Shown one piece after another: positions 42,340-51,138 of a stretch of 64,000 nucleotides of DNA (the stretch's first letter is position 1; every line of letters begins with the position of its first letter). Origin of the DNA: Bacillota bacterium. GTDB taxonomy: Bacteria > Bacillota > Clostridia > Lachnospirales > Lachnospiraceae. The translations under genes were made by a program, and so were the position numbers. Location of the stretch: assembly GCA_023398375.1 (NCBI GenBank), contig JAEWSH010000051.1, positions 434,001 through 498,000 of the forward strand, read 5' to 3'. Below the pieces are notes generated by a model. It made no database searches and had not been told where the DNA came from. It was given only the letters and a program-made list of their open reading frames with translations.

Positions 42340-43857
42340 ATGTCACTAATCGATGTTAAAAATTTAACTTTTTATTATGAAGGAAGTCCGGATAATGTCT
42401 TTGAAAATGTTTCTTTTCAGATTGATACCGATTGGAAATTAGGATTTATTGCAAGAAATGGAAGGGGAAAGACAACTTTTTTGAATCTATTGCTTGGTAA
42501 ATATAAGTATCTCGGGAAAATAGTATCTTCGGAACAGTTCGAATATTTTCCGTATGAGTGTAAAGATAAACGTAAGCACACAATTGAAGTATTGGAAGAA
42601 CTGAATCCCGATTATGAATTCTGGAAGGTATGCAGGGAACTGACATTATTGCAGGTCAGTGCTGATATCTGGGATAGACCATTTGAGACATTAAGTCACG
42701 GAGAACAGACAAAAGTAATGCTTGCAGTGCTTTTTTCCAAAGAAAATAAGTTCCTGCTGATTGATGAACCGACCAATCATCTGGATATGAATGCCCGCAC
42801 AGCAGTGAGCGATTATCTGAATCAAAAAAAAGGTTTTATTGTAGTATCCCATGATCGTAATTTTCTGGATGGCTGTATAGACCATGTGCTGTCAATTAAT
42901 CGTACGAATATAGAAGTGGTACAGGGAAATTTCACATCCTGGTGGGAGAATAAGAAATTATGGGATGAATACGAGCAGAATGAGAACATTCGGCTGCAAA
43001 AAGATATCAGAAGACTGAAAGAGAGCGCCCGCAGGACGGAAAAATGGGCAATTGAGGTGGAAGCGACCAAGATTGGGAAAAAATCAGAAAAATATGAGAA
43101 AAATATTGATACCAGAGCGTATGTAGGAGAAAAATCCAGACGTATGCAGCAACGCAGAAAGAATTTGGAACGCAGACAGCAAAAAGAATTAGAAGAAAAA
43201 TCAAATTTGCTAAAAAATGTGGAGAAGACGGAAAACTTAAAATTATTACCATTACAATTTCATAAGGAGGTCTTGATAGAAGCTGCTCACTTGTCATTGC
43301 AATATGGGAGTAAGGTTGTTTGTGAAGACGTGAACTTTGCAGTGGGGAATGGAGAATGCATCATATTGCAAGGCCCAAATGGGTGTGGCAAATCAACGAT
43401 TCTAAAGAAAATCGTTGGAGATTTATCAGAGAATGTAATTTGCAAACAGGGGGAATTGATACTTCCGGACGCACTTCAGATATCTTATGTGTCACAGGAT
43501 ACGTCCTATTTGTCAGGAACGCTGTCGGATTTTATTGCAGAACATCAGATTGATGAGAGTATCTTTAAGCAATTTTTAAGAAAGATGGATTTTTCAAGAG
43601 AACTTTTTTGTGGTAGAATGGAAAATTATAGTGAGGGACAAAAGAAAAAGGTTCTATTAGCCAAGAGCATGTGTGACAGGGCTCATTTATATATTTGGGA
43701 TGAGCCGCTTAACTTTATAGATGTTTTTTCACGTATGCAGATAGAGGAGCTGATCAAAACATATCGCCCTGCGATGCTGCTGGTAGAACATGACAGAATA
43801 TTTGTCAATGCGGTAGCTACTAAGGTAATAAATTTAGGAGGAGAAACGGAAACATGA
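42340..43857 (+). CDS. Lsa-type ABC-F ribosomal protection protein
   Basis: A 505-residue soluble protein with two ABC domains and no membrane segment. Domain 1 has RNGRGKTT, LSHGEQTKV and LLIDEPTNHLD. Domain 2 has GPNGCGKST, YSEGQKKKV and LYIWDEPLNFID. The long charged helical linker (about 190-290) carries the antibiotic-resistance loop that enters the ribosome. The N-terminal block VSFQIDTDWKLGF is the hallmark of Lsa/CplR-type proteins, which protect against lincosamides, streptogramin A and pleuromutilins. An AAGGAGG ribosome site and an attenuator lie upstream. Drug range is inferred. Confidence 0.9.
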   Translation: MSLIDVKNLTFYYEGSPDNVFENVSFQIDTDWKLGFIARNGRGKTTFLNLLLGKYKYLGKIVSSEQFEYFPYECKDKRKHTIEVLEELNPDYEFWKVCRELTLLQVSADIWDRPFETLSHGEQTKVMLAVLFSKENKFLLIDEPTNHLDMNARTAVSDYLNQKKGFIVVSHDRNFLDGCIDHVLSINRTNIEVVQGNFTSWWENKKLWDEYEQNENIRLQKDIRRLKESARRTEKWAIEVEATKIGKKSEKYEKNIDTRAYVGEKSRRMQQRRKNLERRQQKELEEKSNLLKNVEKTENLKLLPLQFHKEVLIEAAHLSLQYGSKVVCEDVNFAVGNGECIILQGPNGCGKSTILKKIVGDLSENVICKQGELILPDALQISYVSQDTSYLSGTLSDFIAEHQIDESIFKQFLRKMDFSRELFCGRMENYSEGQKKKVLLAKSMCDRAHLYIWDEPLNFIDVFSRMQIEELIKTYRPAMLLVEHDRIFVNAVATKVINLGGETET

Positions 43858-44432
43858 AAACATTACTATTTTTAGCAAAAGGGTTTGAAATAATGGAATT
43901 TAGCGTATTTGTGGATGTACTGGGCTGGGCGAGGAATGATTATGGTATGGATGTGCCTGTTGAGACTTGCGGATTTACCAAGCAGGTCATGAGTACCTTT
44001 CATGTGCCGGTAATCGTCGATAAGACAATTGATGAAATCAATGTGGATGATTATGATGCGCTTGCAATTCCTGGTGGATTTGAAGAATACGATTTCTATG
44101 AAGAGGCCTATGACGAAAGGTTTTTGCGTCTGATTCGAGATTTTAACAATCAGCATAAGATCATTGCTTCCATTTGCGTAGCGGCATTACCGCTTGACAA
44201 AAGTGGTATCTTGAAAAAACGCAGAGCCACAACGTATCATTTAAGAGGCGGATACCGTCAAAAGCAGCTTGCAGAGTTTGGCGCAGAGGTCATAAATGAA
44301 CCAATTGTCACAGATGATAATGTGATTACTTCTTATTGTCCGGAAACAGCTTCAGGTGTAGCCTTTAATTTATTAGAGAAGCTGACTTCCACAGAACAGA
44401 TGGAAACAGTAAAGGCTGCAATGGGATTCTGA
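43854..44432 (+). CDS. DJ-1/PfpI family protein
   Basis: A 192-residue DJ-1/PfpI-superfamily protein. The nucleophile-elbow Cys is in IASICVAALPL (about residue 105), preceded by YDALAIPGGFEE with the partner Glu region. Relatives include chaperone/deglycase and ThiJ-like proteins. It overlaps the ABC-F stop (ATGA), so drug-induced antitermination would also raise this protein. Function unknown. Confidence 0.85.
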   Translation: MKTLLFLAKGFEIMEFSVFVDVLGWARNDYGMDVPVETCGFTKQVMSTFHVPVIVDKTIDEINVDDYDALAIPGGFEEYDFYEEAYDERFLRLIRDFNNQHKIIASICVAALPLDKSGILKKRRATTYHLRGGYRQKQLAEFGAEVINEPIVTDDNVITSYCPETASGVAFNLLEKLTSTEQMETVKAAMGF

Positions 44433-44455
44433 TAAATGGATTCTGTGAGCAGGCA

Positions 44456-44986
44456 CTAGAGGTTACGATGAAGGCATTGGATGGCTTTCTGCATTTGTGT
44501 TTCATTTAAGTGACTGTATCCAACTACTAAGGAATTTTTCTTATAATTTATATTTTCAGAATGATGCCAGACGGGGTATATTTGTACCCCGTCTTTCTTA
44601 TATGCTTCTATTATCTCATCGGTGAACTCTTTTTCATGAAACGTAACCATAAAATGCAGACCGGCATGGATACCATGAATAGAAATGGAATCTCCAAATA
44701 CATCTGACAATAGTGTCAGCATAAAATCATGGCGTTTTTTATAGAGTTTTTTCATATTGCTGACATGTTTATCAATAACACGTTCCTGAAGCGTACGAGC
44801 AAGCGTTAATTGGTTGATGGTGTCAGTAAAATAATCATGATAACGGATAAGATATAGTGTTCTTTCGATCAAAGATTCAGGAAGTATCATATAACCGACA
44901 CGGATAGAGGGAAAAAGCACCTTGCTAAATGTACCTACATAGATAACATGTTCGGGATCAAGGCTGTAAAGATGTTCGACAGTCAA
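44456..44986 (-). pseudogene. C-terminal fragment of a MocR-type aminotransferase regulator
   Basis: About 177 codons matching the last third of MocR/PdxR proteins: VIYVGTFSKVLFPSIRVGYM is the PLP-lysine region, and GIHAGLHFMVTF follows. The winged helix and first 280 or so residues are gone. The frame meets a stop at 44999-45001, where it abuts the beheaded azlC. It has only a TTG as pseudo-start and is not expected to be functional. Confidence 0.85.
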
Positions 44987-44989
44987 AGA

Positions 44990-45189
44990 AAACTGGAATC
45001 ATAGTAGGATTATCCATGGTACTGAATTTCCTGCTTTCCAGAATCTTATCCTCCGGGCAGTCTCTGATTATAGCAACTCTCTCTGCTGCGTTTATAGGAA
45101 TTTTTATCAGGGAAGATAAATCATCAGAACAGAGAGAGAAACTGACTGGAAAAAAAGAATCTCAGGCAGGCGTATTCTTAGAGCTGTAA
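44990..45189 (+). pseudogene. azlC: C-terminal fragment of azlC (branched-chain amino-acid exporter)
   Basis: About 66 codons in frame (GIIVGLSMVLNFLLSRIL, then SLIIATLSAAFIGIFI and a charged tail) match the last two helices of AzlC. The first 160 or so residues are missing and there is no start or promoter. It is directly joined, head to head, to the MocR fragment and lies just before azlD. Confidence 0.7.
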
Positions 45190-45242
45190 CTACAAAATGA
45201 GATGCGTAAAAAACAACGCAGAGGTCGCAGATGGGAGCAAGA

Positions 45243-45551
45243 ATGAATAAAATTACAGTCATGATTATTGGAATGGCATTGGTAACATATGTTCCGCGTG
45301 CGGTTCCAGCAGTTTTTATTAAATATATCAGGTGGAATAACAGATCAGAACAATTTCTGAAATTAATACCGTATACAGCAATGGGTGCATTGATTTTCCC
45401 GGGAATCTTATCAGTAGATGTCTCAACACCGCAAATAGGAGTCATAGGAGGCATTACAGCTCTGATATTAGGATTTTGTAAGGTAAATACAATGATTGTA
45501 CTTATAGCATCTGTGGCTGCAGTTATGGTGACTTATTATTTTTTTATGTAA
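45243..45551 (+). CDS. azlD: AzlD-type branched-chain amino-acid transport protein
   Basis: A 102-residue protein with about three to four membrane helices: MIIGMALVTYVPRAVPAVF at the N-terminus, then FLKLIPYTAMGALIFPGIL. This is AzlD, the small partner of AzlC in exporting branched-chain amino acids and analogues. ATG 45243 follows GGGAGCAAG. Its partner AzlC is truncated just upstream and the original promoter is gone, so it is probably an orphan. Confidence 0.85.
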   Translation: MNKITVMIIGMALVTYVPRAVPAVFIKYIRWNNRSEQFLKLIPYTAMGALIFPGILSVDVSTPQIGVIGGITALILGFCKVNTMIVLIASVAAVMVTYYFFM

Positions 45552-45634
45552 TTTTTCAGGAAACTATGTATAATGGATAGTAGAAATATCTACCAACACA
45601 ATAATTACATATTCATTTTACGGAGGAGATATCC

Positions 45635-46048
45635 ATGACAGAATTTATTACAAAAAGAGTTCATGAATTATATTGGGAAAAGGACATTAATTGTGCAAGA
45701 ACAATGCTTACATGCTTAAGTGAATTATTTGAGAAAGATTTGTGTGAAGAAACAATGCATGCTGCAATAGGACTGCACGGTGCGGGCGGATTTCGTGCCC
45801 AATGTGGATTGGTAGAGGGAACAATAATGTTCATCGGAGTATTCTTTTCGGAAAAAGGGGCAAGCGATAGCGCGATAGCTGGAATTTGTTATGAATTCGC
45901 AGAAGCATTTACCAATCACTTTTTATCTTTAAGCTGTAAAGAATTACGCCCAAATGGATTTACGGAAAATGATCCGCCGCATGCATGTGAGAAACTGACT
46001 ACTGATGCAGTGACATTTTCGTACGCATTCATTCAGAATAAATTATAA
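45635..46048 (+). CDS. C-GCAxxG-C-C family redox-type protein
   Basis: A 137-residue soluble protein with cysteines spaced as in the C_GCAxxG_C_C family: CARTMLTCL, GAGGFRAQCGLVEG, ICYEF and SCKEL ... HACEKL. The usual first Cys in the GC-A-x-x-G box is Ala here (GAGGFRAQCG). Such proteins are thought to bind metal or act in redox reactions and often accompany transporters. AGGAGG precedes the ATG. Function unknown. Confidence 0.75.
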   Translation: MTEFITKRVHELYWEKDINCARTMLTCLSELFEKDLCEETMHAAIGLHGAGGFRAQCGLVEGTIMFIGVFFSEKGASDSAIAGICYEFAEAFTNHFLSLSCKELRPNGFTENDPPHACEKLTTDAVTFSYAFIQNKL

Positions 46049-46067
46049 AGGAAGATGGTAAGATAAT

Positions 46068-47162
46068 TTGAAACAACTACAGTTTACAAAGAAAGATACG
46101 AATATTGCAAAGGGTCTGTTTATCATAATGATGATGATTCATCATCTATTTTATGACTATGATACATTTGGTAATTTTAATGTTTCTTTTGTATTTTTGT
46201 CTGCTCATCAGGTAATTGTAATGGCACAATATTTCAAATTATGTATTGCCGGTTTTGCAATGCTGACATTCTACGGAACGACAAAAAAATATATGCAGTT
46301 TTCACAGGATGAATATATCAGGCAAATTGTGCCGAATAGCATGAATAAAATAATTTCGCTTGTGATGTCGTTTTTGTTTGTATATGTGTTATCTGTGATT
46401 GTGGCACTTGTCATGAAAGATGATTTAATGATGTTGTATAGCAGGAATGAAAAATCATGGCTTGGATATGCAGTCATCGATGCACTGGGAATGGCTGATT
46501 TTTTTCATACACCAACATTGAATGTAACATGGTGGTACATGTCATTTGTAATCGTGATGATATGCCTGTTTCCTGTATTTTATAATCTATATCAGAAACT
46601 CGGAGTAATTATCGTGGCAGTTGCCGCCCTGTTACCGGGCGCGCTCTTAATGGAACAGACGTATTATGGATTATGTGCATTGAGTATGACATTAGGCATA
46701 TTTGCAGCGAAGGCAGATCTGTTCGTACGATTGCGGGAACTTGGACGCGGAAATATGATCATAAAGGGTGTCAAATTCATCGTCTGCGCAGTCACTTTTC
46801 TGATTACCTATCAATTGCTGTTTTATGGAGTAAGTGTTTCTTTGTATTTTGGAATTGCGTCAGTATTATGGACTTACGTATGTTATGAGTTCCTCTCACC
46901 GATGAAAGGCATATGCGACATGTTTGCTTTCATAGGCAAGTATTCCATGAACATTTTTTTAATCCATACGTTTTTGTATTATTATTATGCGAAGGATTTT
47001 ATATATTCTTTTGGTTCGGGAATAGTCATCGTGATGGTATTATTAGGATGTAGCTTAGTGATTGCGGTGTTCATTGAAGTATTGAAAAAAATAGTAAGAT
47101 ACAGCAAACTCGTAAATTATTTACAGGTGAAAGCGGTGCGCTGCTATGATTTACGCGAGTAA
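46068..47162 (+). CDS. Acyltransferase 3 family membrane protein
   Basis: A 364-residue membrane protein with about ten helices. The N-terminus NIAKGLFIIMMMIHHLFYDY has the His pair (HH) typical of acyltransferase-3 proteins that O-acetylate sugars or polysaccharides. FHTPTLNVTWWYMSFVIVM matches the family's central block. It starts with TTG 20 bp after the upstream gene. The last codons lie in a dispersed repeat, so the C-terminus may be a replaced end. Confidence 0.85.
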   Translation: MKQLQFTKKDTNIAKGLFIIMMMIHHLFYDYDTFGNFNVSFVFLSAHQVIVMAQYFKLCIAGFAMLTFYGTTKKYMQFSQDEYIRQIVPNSMNKIISLVMSFLFVYVLSVIVALVMKDDLMMLYSRNEKSWLGYAVIDALGMADFFHTPTLNVTWWYMSFVIVMICLFPVFYNLYQKLGVIIVAVAALLPGALLMEQTYYGLCALSMTLGIFAAKADLFVRLRELGRGNMIIKGVKFIVCAVTFLITYQLLFYGVSVSLYFGIASVLWTYVCYEFLSPMKGICDMFAFIGKYSMNIFLIHTFLYYYYAKDFIYSFGSGIVIVMVLLGCSLVIAVFIEVLKKIVRYSKLVNYLQVKAVRCYDLRE

Positions 47163-47244
47163 TGAGGAAAATGCTCTGCTAGCAGAAGTATTTAACGAAT
47201 ACCGCGATAACGAGAGAAACTCGCAAAGCGTGTTTTTACTCGTT
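47152..47244 (+). repeat. 93-nt dispersed repeat, copy 2
   Basis: About 89 percent identical to 25080-25172 without gaps. It supplies the last codons of the acyltransferase gene. A 111-codon ORF (47146-47481) runs through it, but it overlaps genes at both ends and has no good ribosome site, so it is not annotated as a gene. Confidence 0.8.
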
Positions 47245-47404
47245 CATGCAGACGGTATGGTTTGGGAAATGAAGAGTAGTCAGGAAGAATTACGCAGACG
47301 AGGATATATAAATGATTCTGATGTAGTACGACTTGATGAAAGAACAGGCGGGGGCTGTATCCATCGGCATGGAAATAGACAGGAACCGCTTTTAGCAGCA
47401 TGCC

Positions 47405-47450
47405 GGAAAGAGAGAACGAAAGCTATAGTAGGCTTTCGTTCTCTCTTTCC
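47405..47450. terminator. 19-bp perfect inverted repeat, bidirectional terminator
   Basis: GGAAAGAGAGAACGAAAGC (47405-47423) and its exact complement (47432-47450) enclose an 8-nt loop. The MocR gene on the minus strand ends inside it, so its final residues are encoded by the stem. It separates that gene from the acyltransferase gene. Confidence 0.75.
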
Positions 47451-48829
47451 TCATGAGCATCATCTAACAATTTCTTTATGATCTGCATGCCTTTTATAAA
47501 GTTATCCGTTTTTTCTTCTGATACAACACTAAAACGAATTGCTTCGTAGGGAAGCGTACTGCCTACAAGGAATCTGTCAGCAGCATATACTTGTACTTTG
47601 GAAGCTCTTGCCAATTGCTCAAATACATGGCTGGTAAATCGATCTGGAAGTATCAGCCATCGAAATGGACAGGTGTCATCACCCTTTACCTGATAAGATG
47701 ATAAATATTCATTAACAATTCGGTTACGCGCTATTATAAATAATTGCCTTTCGGATAGAATGGTATCTGCCGCTCCGGATTGAATCAGCGTGGCGGCCGC
47801 CTGTCCGAGTAACGGCGAGACAGAAATATTCATATTATAGAGAGCTGTTGATATGTTATTCTGATATTGACTTGGGGCTAGAACATAGGCAAGGCGCAAC
47901 CCGGGAGCAATTGTTTTAGATAAACTGATGAAATATATGGTTTGTTCGGGTGCCAACGTATAAATGGGAGGATATTTGTTCGTTGTTAAAAGAGCATTGA
48001 TGGCATCTTCCAGTATAATAATATTATTTTTTTTGGCAAAGGAAGCGATGGTTTGTCTTGTGTGCATATCCATTACATGTGTAGTAGGATTATGATAATC
48101 TGCAATGAGATAAATTCCTTTTATATTATGATATTTATATGCATTATTCAGGGCTTCATCTGTACATTCTTTTAGAGGAATAAGAATGATGCTCAGCAGC
48201 TTTGCAGTTGATTTTAATCCTGGATATGTGAAAGCATCGCAGGCAATCTTGTCCCCGGCATGAAAAAGACCTGCAAGGACAGCTGTAAGTGCATTTTGTC
48301 CACCGCTCGCGAATAAGATGTTTTGATGTTCAATCGTGAATCCGTTTTTGGAAATCCATCTGGCGGCCATTAGCCGTTGTCTTGTATTATACAGATTTGA
48401 ATTATACTGCATAAGAATATCGGCATTTGGTTCCTTCAAAACAGATTCAATTGCCTCTATAACGTGTTTATTTGGAAAACGGTTTGGGAGGATAGCTCCC
48501 ATTTCGATCACCTTTTCTTCCAATGGACTCAAAATAAGCATATTGCTGTCATAAACGACATCGGAAGAAATATAAGTACCATTACCGGTAGAGGAGACAA
48601 TCAATCCCTTTTGCATACAGATTTTAAAAGCTCTTGTTATGGTACTCAGATTAATATCCAGATAATCTGCCAATTCTCTTTGAGGAGGTAGTTTGGTTCC
48701 GGGGAGAAGAATTCCATTTCTGATATCCTCTTCCAATTGTGTAGCGAGTGCCTGGTAAAAGGGAAGTGTAGTATTTTCCAACGATGGTTTCCAGCTCATA
48801 TAATAGTTTTCAAATGAATTGATTGGCAT
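47423..48829 (-). CDS. MocR-type GntR regulator with aminotransferase domain
   Basis: A 468-residue MocR protein. The winged-helix region (about 20-90) has PGTKLPPQRELADYLDINLS, and the aminotransferase domain follows (YHNPTTHVMD, and the PLP lysine in ISLSKTIAPGLRLAYV). ATG 48829 is preceded by AAAGGAG; longer in-frame starts run into the divergent promoter. It is divergent from the aminotransferase gene at 48972, its likely target, with a palindrome between. Confidence 0.9.
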   Translation of the reverse strand: MPINSFENYYMSWKPSLENTTLPFYQALATQLEEDIRNGILLPGTKLPPQRELADYLDINLSTITRAFKICMQKGLIVSSTGNGTYISSDVVYDSNMLILSPLEEKVIEMGAILPNRFPNKHVIEAIESVLKEPNADILMQYNSNLYNTRQRLMAARWISKNGFTIEHQNILFASGGQNALTAVLAGLFHAGDKIACDAFTYPGLKSTAKLLSIILIPLKECTDEALNNAYKYHNIKGIYLIADYHNPTTHVMDMHTRQTIASFAKKNNIIILEDAINALLTTNKYPPIYTLAPEQTIYFISLSKTIAPGLRLAYVLAPSQYQNNISTALYNMNISVSPLLGQAAATLIQSGAADTILSERQLFIIARNRIVNEYLSSYQVKGDDTCPFRWLILPDRFTSHVFEQLARASKVQVYAADRFLVGSTLPYEAIRFSVVSEEKTDNFIKGMQIIKKLLDDAHEERENESLL

Positions 48830-48857
48830 AATTGACTCCTTTGAGTATATTGTCTTG

Positions 48858-48879
48858 CATACAATTATATCATTGTATG
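48858..48879 (+). promoter_or_regulatory. Palindromic operator in the MocR/aminotransferase gap
   Basis: CATACAAT (48858-48865) and ATTGTATG (48872-48879) form a perfect 8-bp inverted repeat with a 6-bp AT spacer, 29 bp upstream of the MocR start codon. Its place and form suit autoregulation and control of the divergent gene. Confidence 0.6.
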
Positions 48880-48971
48880 GATATTGGCGCAATGATAAAA
48901 TGAGCAAGAGGTACCAAGAGCTTATCAAAGTCTTTGACACCTCAATCCTACAAAAAAAGGGAGGAAGTCAA

Positions 48972-50171
48972 ATGGAACAATCATTTGGAGAAACATTGTA
49001 TACTAGCAGGATTACAGGAGCAAAACCATCATTTATCAGAGAAATATTAAAAGTAGCAGGAGTGCAGGATGTTATATCTTTCGCAGGTGGACTCCCGAAT
49101 CCAATATCATTTCCTAAGAATGAGATGGAAGAGTCTTCAAAAAGGGTGCTGCTTGATAGTGAATCATACCAATATGCCCAGACCGAAGGCTATGCACCGC
49201 TTAGAGAGTTTATCGCGAACCGGTATCATCAAAGATTTGATATGGGAATAGAAAAAGAGGATATCTTAATTACTACAGGTTCCCAGCAAGGGCTTGATTT
49301 GTTCGGAAAAGTGCTTATAGAAAAGGGCTCCGGGATTGTTATAGAAAAACCGGGTTATTTAGGTGCGATTCAGGCTTTTTCGATGTTTGAACCGGAATTT
49401 ATAGCTATTGATATGGATGAAGAAGGAATGAAACCAGATGCGCTTGAAAAAGCCTTGCAGCAAGGGAATGTAAAACTTATCTATACAGTGCCTAATTTTC
49501 AGAATCCATCAGGAATTACATACAGTCAAAAAAGACGTACTGAAATACGAAAGATAGTAGAGAAATATTCAGTTTTTCTAATTGAGGATGATCCCTATGG
49601 AGAATTACGTTTTTGGGGAGAAGATCTTCCATATATAGGAAATGGCTATAGGGGAAGTGCCTTTTTCGGTTCCTTTTCCAAAACACTGTCACCGGGAATG
49701 AGAGTAGGTTATGTCTGTACAAAAAATAAGAAGTTACTGAATTATCTGGCAGTAGCAAAACAGGGAACAGATTTACATACAAGTATTATGACTCAAAGAT
49801 TTATTTATGATTATCTGATTCATAATGACTATGATGCCCATATAGAGGTTATACGAAAATTGTATACAAAGCAAAGTGAAGCTATGTATCAAGCGGCAAT
49901 CAAATATTTTCCTGAAAATGTTACCATTACCCATCCGGATGGTGGTATGTTTATGTGGGCTGACATGGAAGCCTGCGGTGTTTCCGCAAGGAAACTGATT
50001 GAAAAAGCAATGAAAGAAAATGTATTATTTGTACCAGGTGATTCTTTCTACACAGAAGAATGTGATCCCACCACATTGCGCCTGAACTTTACAAATTCCA
50101 ACATAGAAGAGATAAAGCGGGGGATTCAGATTTTAGGTCACCTAATGCAGAAAATGAGAAAAAAACAATAA
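48972..50171 (+). CDS. PLP-dependent aminotransferase (2-aminoadipate/LysN type)
   Basis: A 399-residue fold-type I aminotransferase without a DNA-binding domain. VISFAGGLPNPISFP at the N-terminus, PNFQNPSGITYSQKRR, and the PLP-lysine motif GSFSKTLSPGMRVGYV match the LysN/aromatic aminotransferase branch closest to MocR proteins. ATG 48972 follows GGGAGG; an in-frame ATG at 48819 would cross the operator. It is divergent from a MocR regulator and probably controlled by it. Confidence 0.9.
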   Translation: MEQSFGETLYTSRITGAKPSFIREILKVAGVQDVISFAGGLPNPISFPKNEMEESSKRVLLDSESYQYAQTEGYAPLREFIANRYHQRFDMGIEKEDILITTGSQQGLDLFGKVLIEKGSGIVIEKPGYLGAIQAFSMFEPEFIAIDMDEEGMKPDALEKALQQGNVKLIYTVPNFQNPSGITYSQKRRTEIRKIVEKYSVFLIEDDPYGELRFWGEDLPYIGNGYRGSAFFGSFSKTLSPGMRVGYVCTKNKKLLNYLAVAKQGTDLHTSIMTQRFIYDYLIHNDYDAHIEVIRKLYTKQSEAMYQAAIKYFPENVTITHPDGGMFMWADMEACGVSARKLIEKAMKENVLFVPGDSFYTEECDPTTLRLNFTNSNIEEIKRGIQILGHLMQKMRKKQ

Positions 50172-50202
50172 AAGATAGAATAAAACAGTTGTTTAAATGC
50201 AT

Positions 50203-51117
50203 TTATTGTAAAGACAAAGAGGACAATAATTGCTGTTTATATTCACTTGGCGTACAATGAATATATTTTTTAAAAAGTTTATTATAATAACTGGTATTGT
50301 TGAAACCTACACTGGATGCCAATTCGGATATAGCAATATCTGATGTAGAATTCGCCTGAAGGATCCGGGTAGATTCAAGTATTCGGTATTTCATGAGATA
50401 TTCAAATGGCGTTAAATGTATGGCACGTTTAAAACAGCGGCAGCATTCACTGCGGCTGATATGAATAGAAGAGGCGATGTCATCAAGTGTGATTGCTTCT
50501 GAATGATGTAATTCTATATAACGGATCGCATTCTTGACACGTGTATCATCAAGAGAAATCGAGGAATCTATGTTCACATCCGGTTTGATATAAGGCAATT
50601 GTTTTAATAGAGCATACCAGATATTACACAAATATGCTTTCGTAAGCAGCTCGTATCCATACGCTTTATGTTGGTTTACATGAATAAGCTGCTGGATTGA
50701 AGTTAAAAGGTCCGTACTTTGCTCTACACAGCAGTATTTCAAATGCTCAGAAGAAAGGATTGGAACCAGATATTTACTTTCGAGGTAAGTCTGTCCATGT
50801 CCAAACAAATAGGAAGGATGGAATAATATGGAATAGACACAATTATTTTCTTCCTTAATTGGATGAAGGGAATGCAGTACATTCTGATTAATGAATACTG
50901 CTGTTTCGGATCGGAGCGTTAATATTTCTTCACTGATGTGGCACTCCACTTGTCCTTCTGCAATATATAAAAGTTCTACTTCTTCATGCCAATGCCAATG
51001 GATGTAACCAAGAGGCAGTGAAATGATGTTATGCTTATAATAGGCAATCGGATATTCAAAATCATCAAGATCTCTATTTTCTTTTAATTCTGGATCGACA
51101 TCAGCTTGATTTTTCAT
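50203..51117 (-). CDS. AraC family regulator with cupin sensor
   Basis: A 304-residue regulator. The N-terminal cupin (about 20-110) includes HWHWHEEVELLYIAEG. The C-terminal AraC domain (about 205-300) has ITLDDIASSIHISRSECCRCF and ELASSVGFNNTSYYNKLFKK. ATG 51117 follows AGAGGTG; a GTG at 51126 lies in that site. It is 21 bp after the LUD gene on the same strand and may be co-transcribed. The effector is probably a sugar or aromatic. Confidence 0.9.
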   Translation of the reverse strand: MKNQADVDPELKENRDLDDFEYPIAYYKHNIISLPLGYIHWHWHEEVELLYIAEGQVECHISEEILTLRSETAVFINQNVLHSLHPIKEENNCVYSILFHPSYLFGHGQTYLESKYLVPILSSEHLKYCCVEQSTDLLTSIQQLIHVNQHKAYGYELLTKAYLCNIWYALLKQLPYIKPDVNIDSSISLDDTRVKNAIRYIELHHSEAITLDDIASSIHISRSECCRCFKRAIHLTPFEYLMKYRILESTRILQANSTSDIAISELASSVGFNNTSYYNKLFKKYIHCTPSEYKQQLLSSLSLQ

Positions 51118-51138
51118 AAAAGACACCTCTAGTTTTCA

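Noticed and set aside
47146..47481. A 111-codon ORF through the 93-nt repeat
   Set aside because: It overlaps the acyltransferase gene at its start and the MocR gene at its end, has no good ribosome site, and the related repeat copy is not under coding selection.
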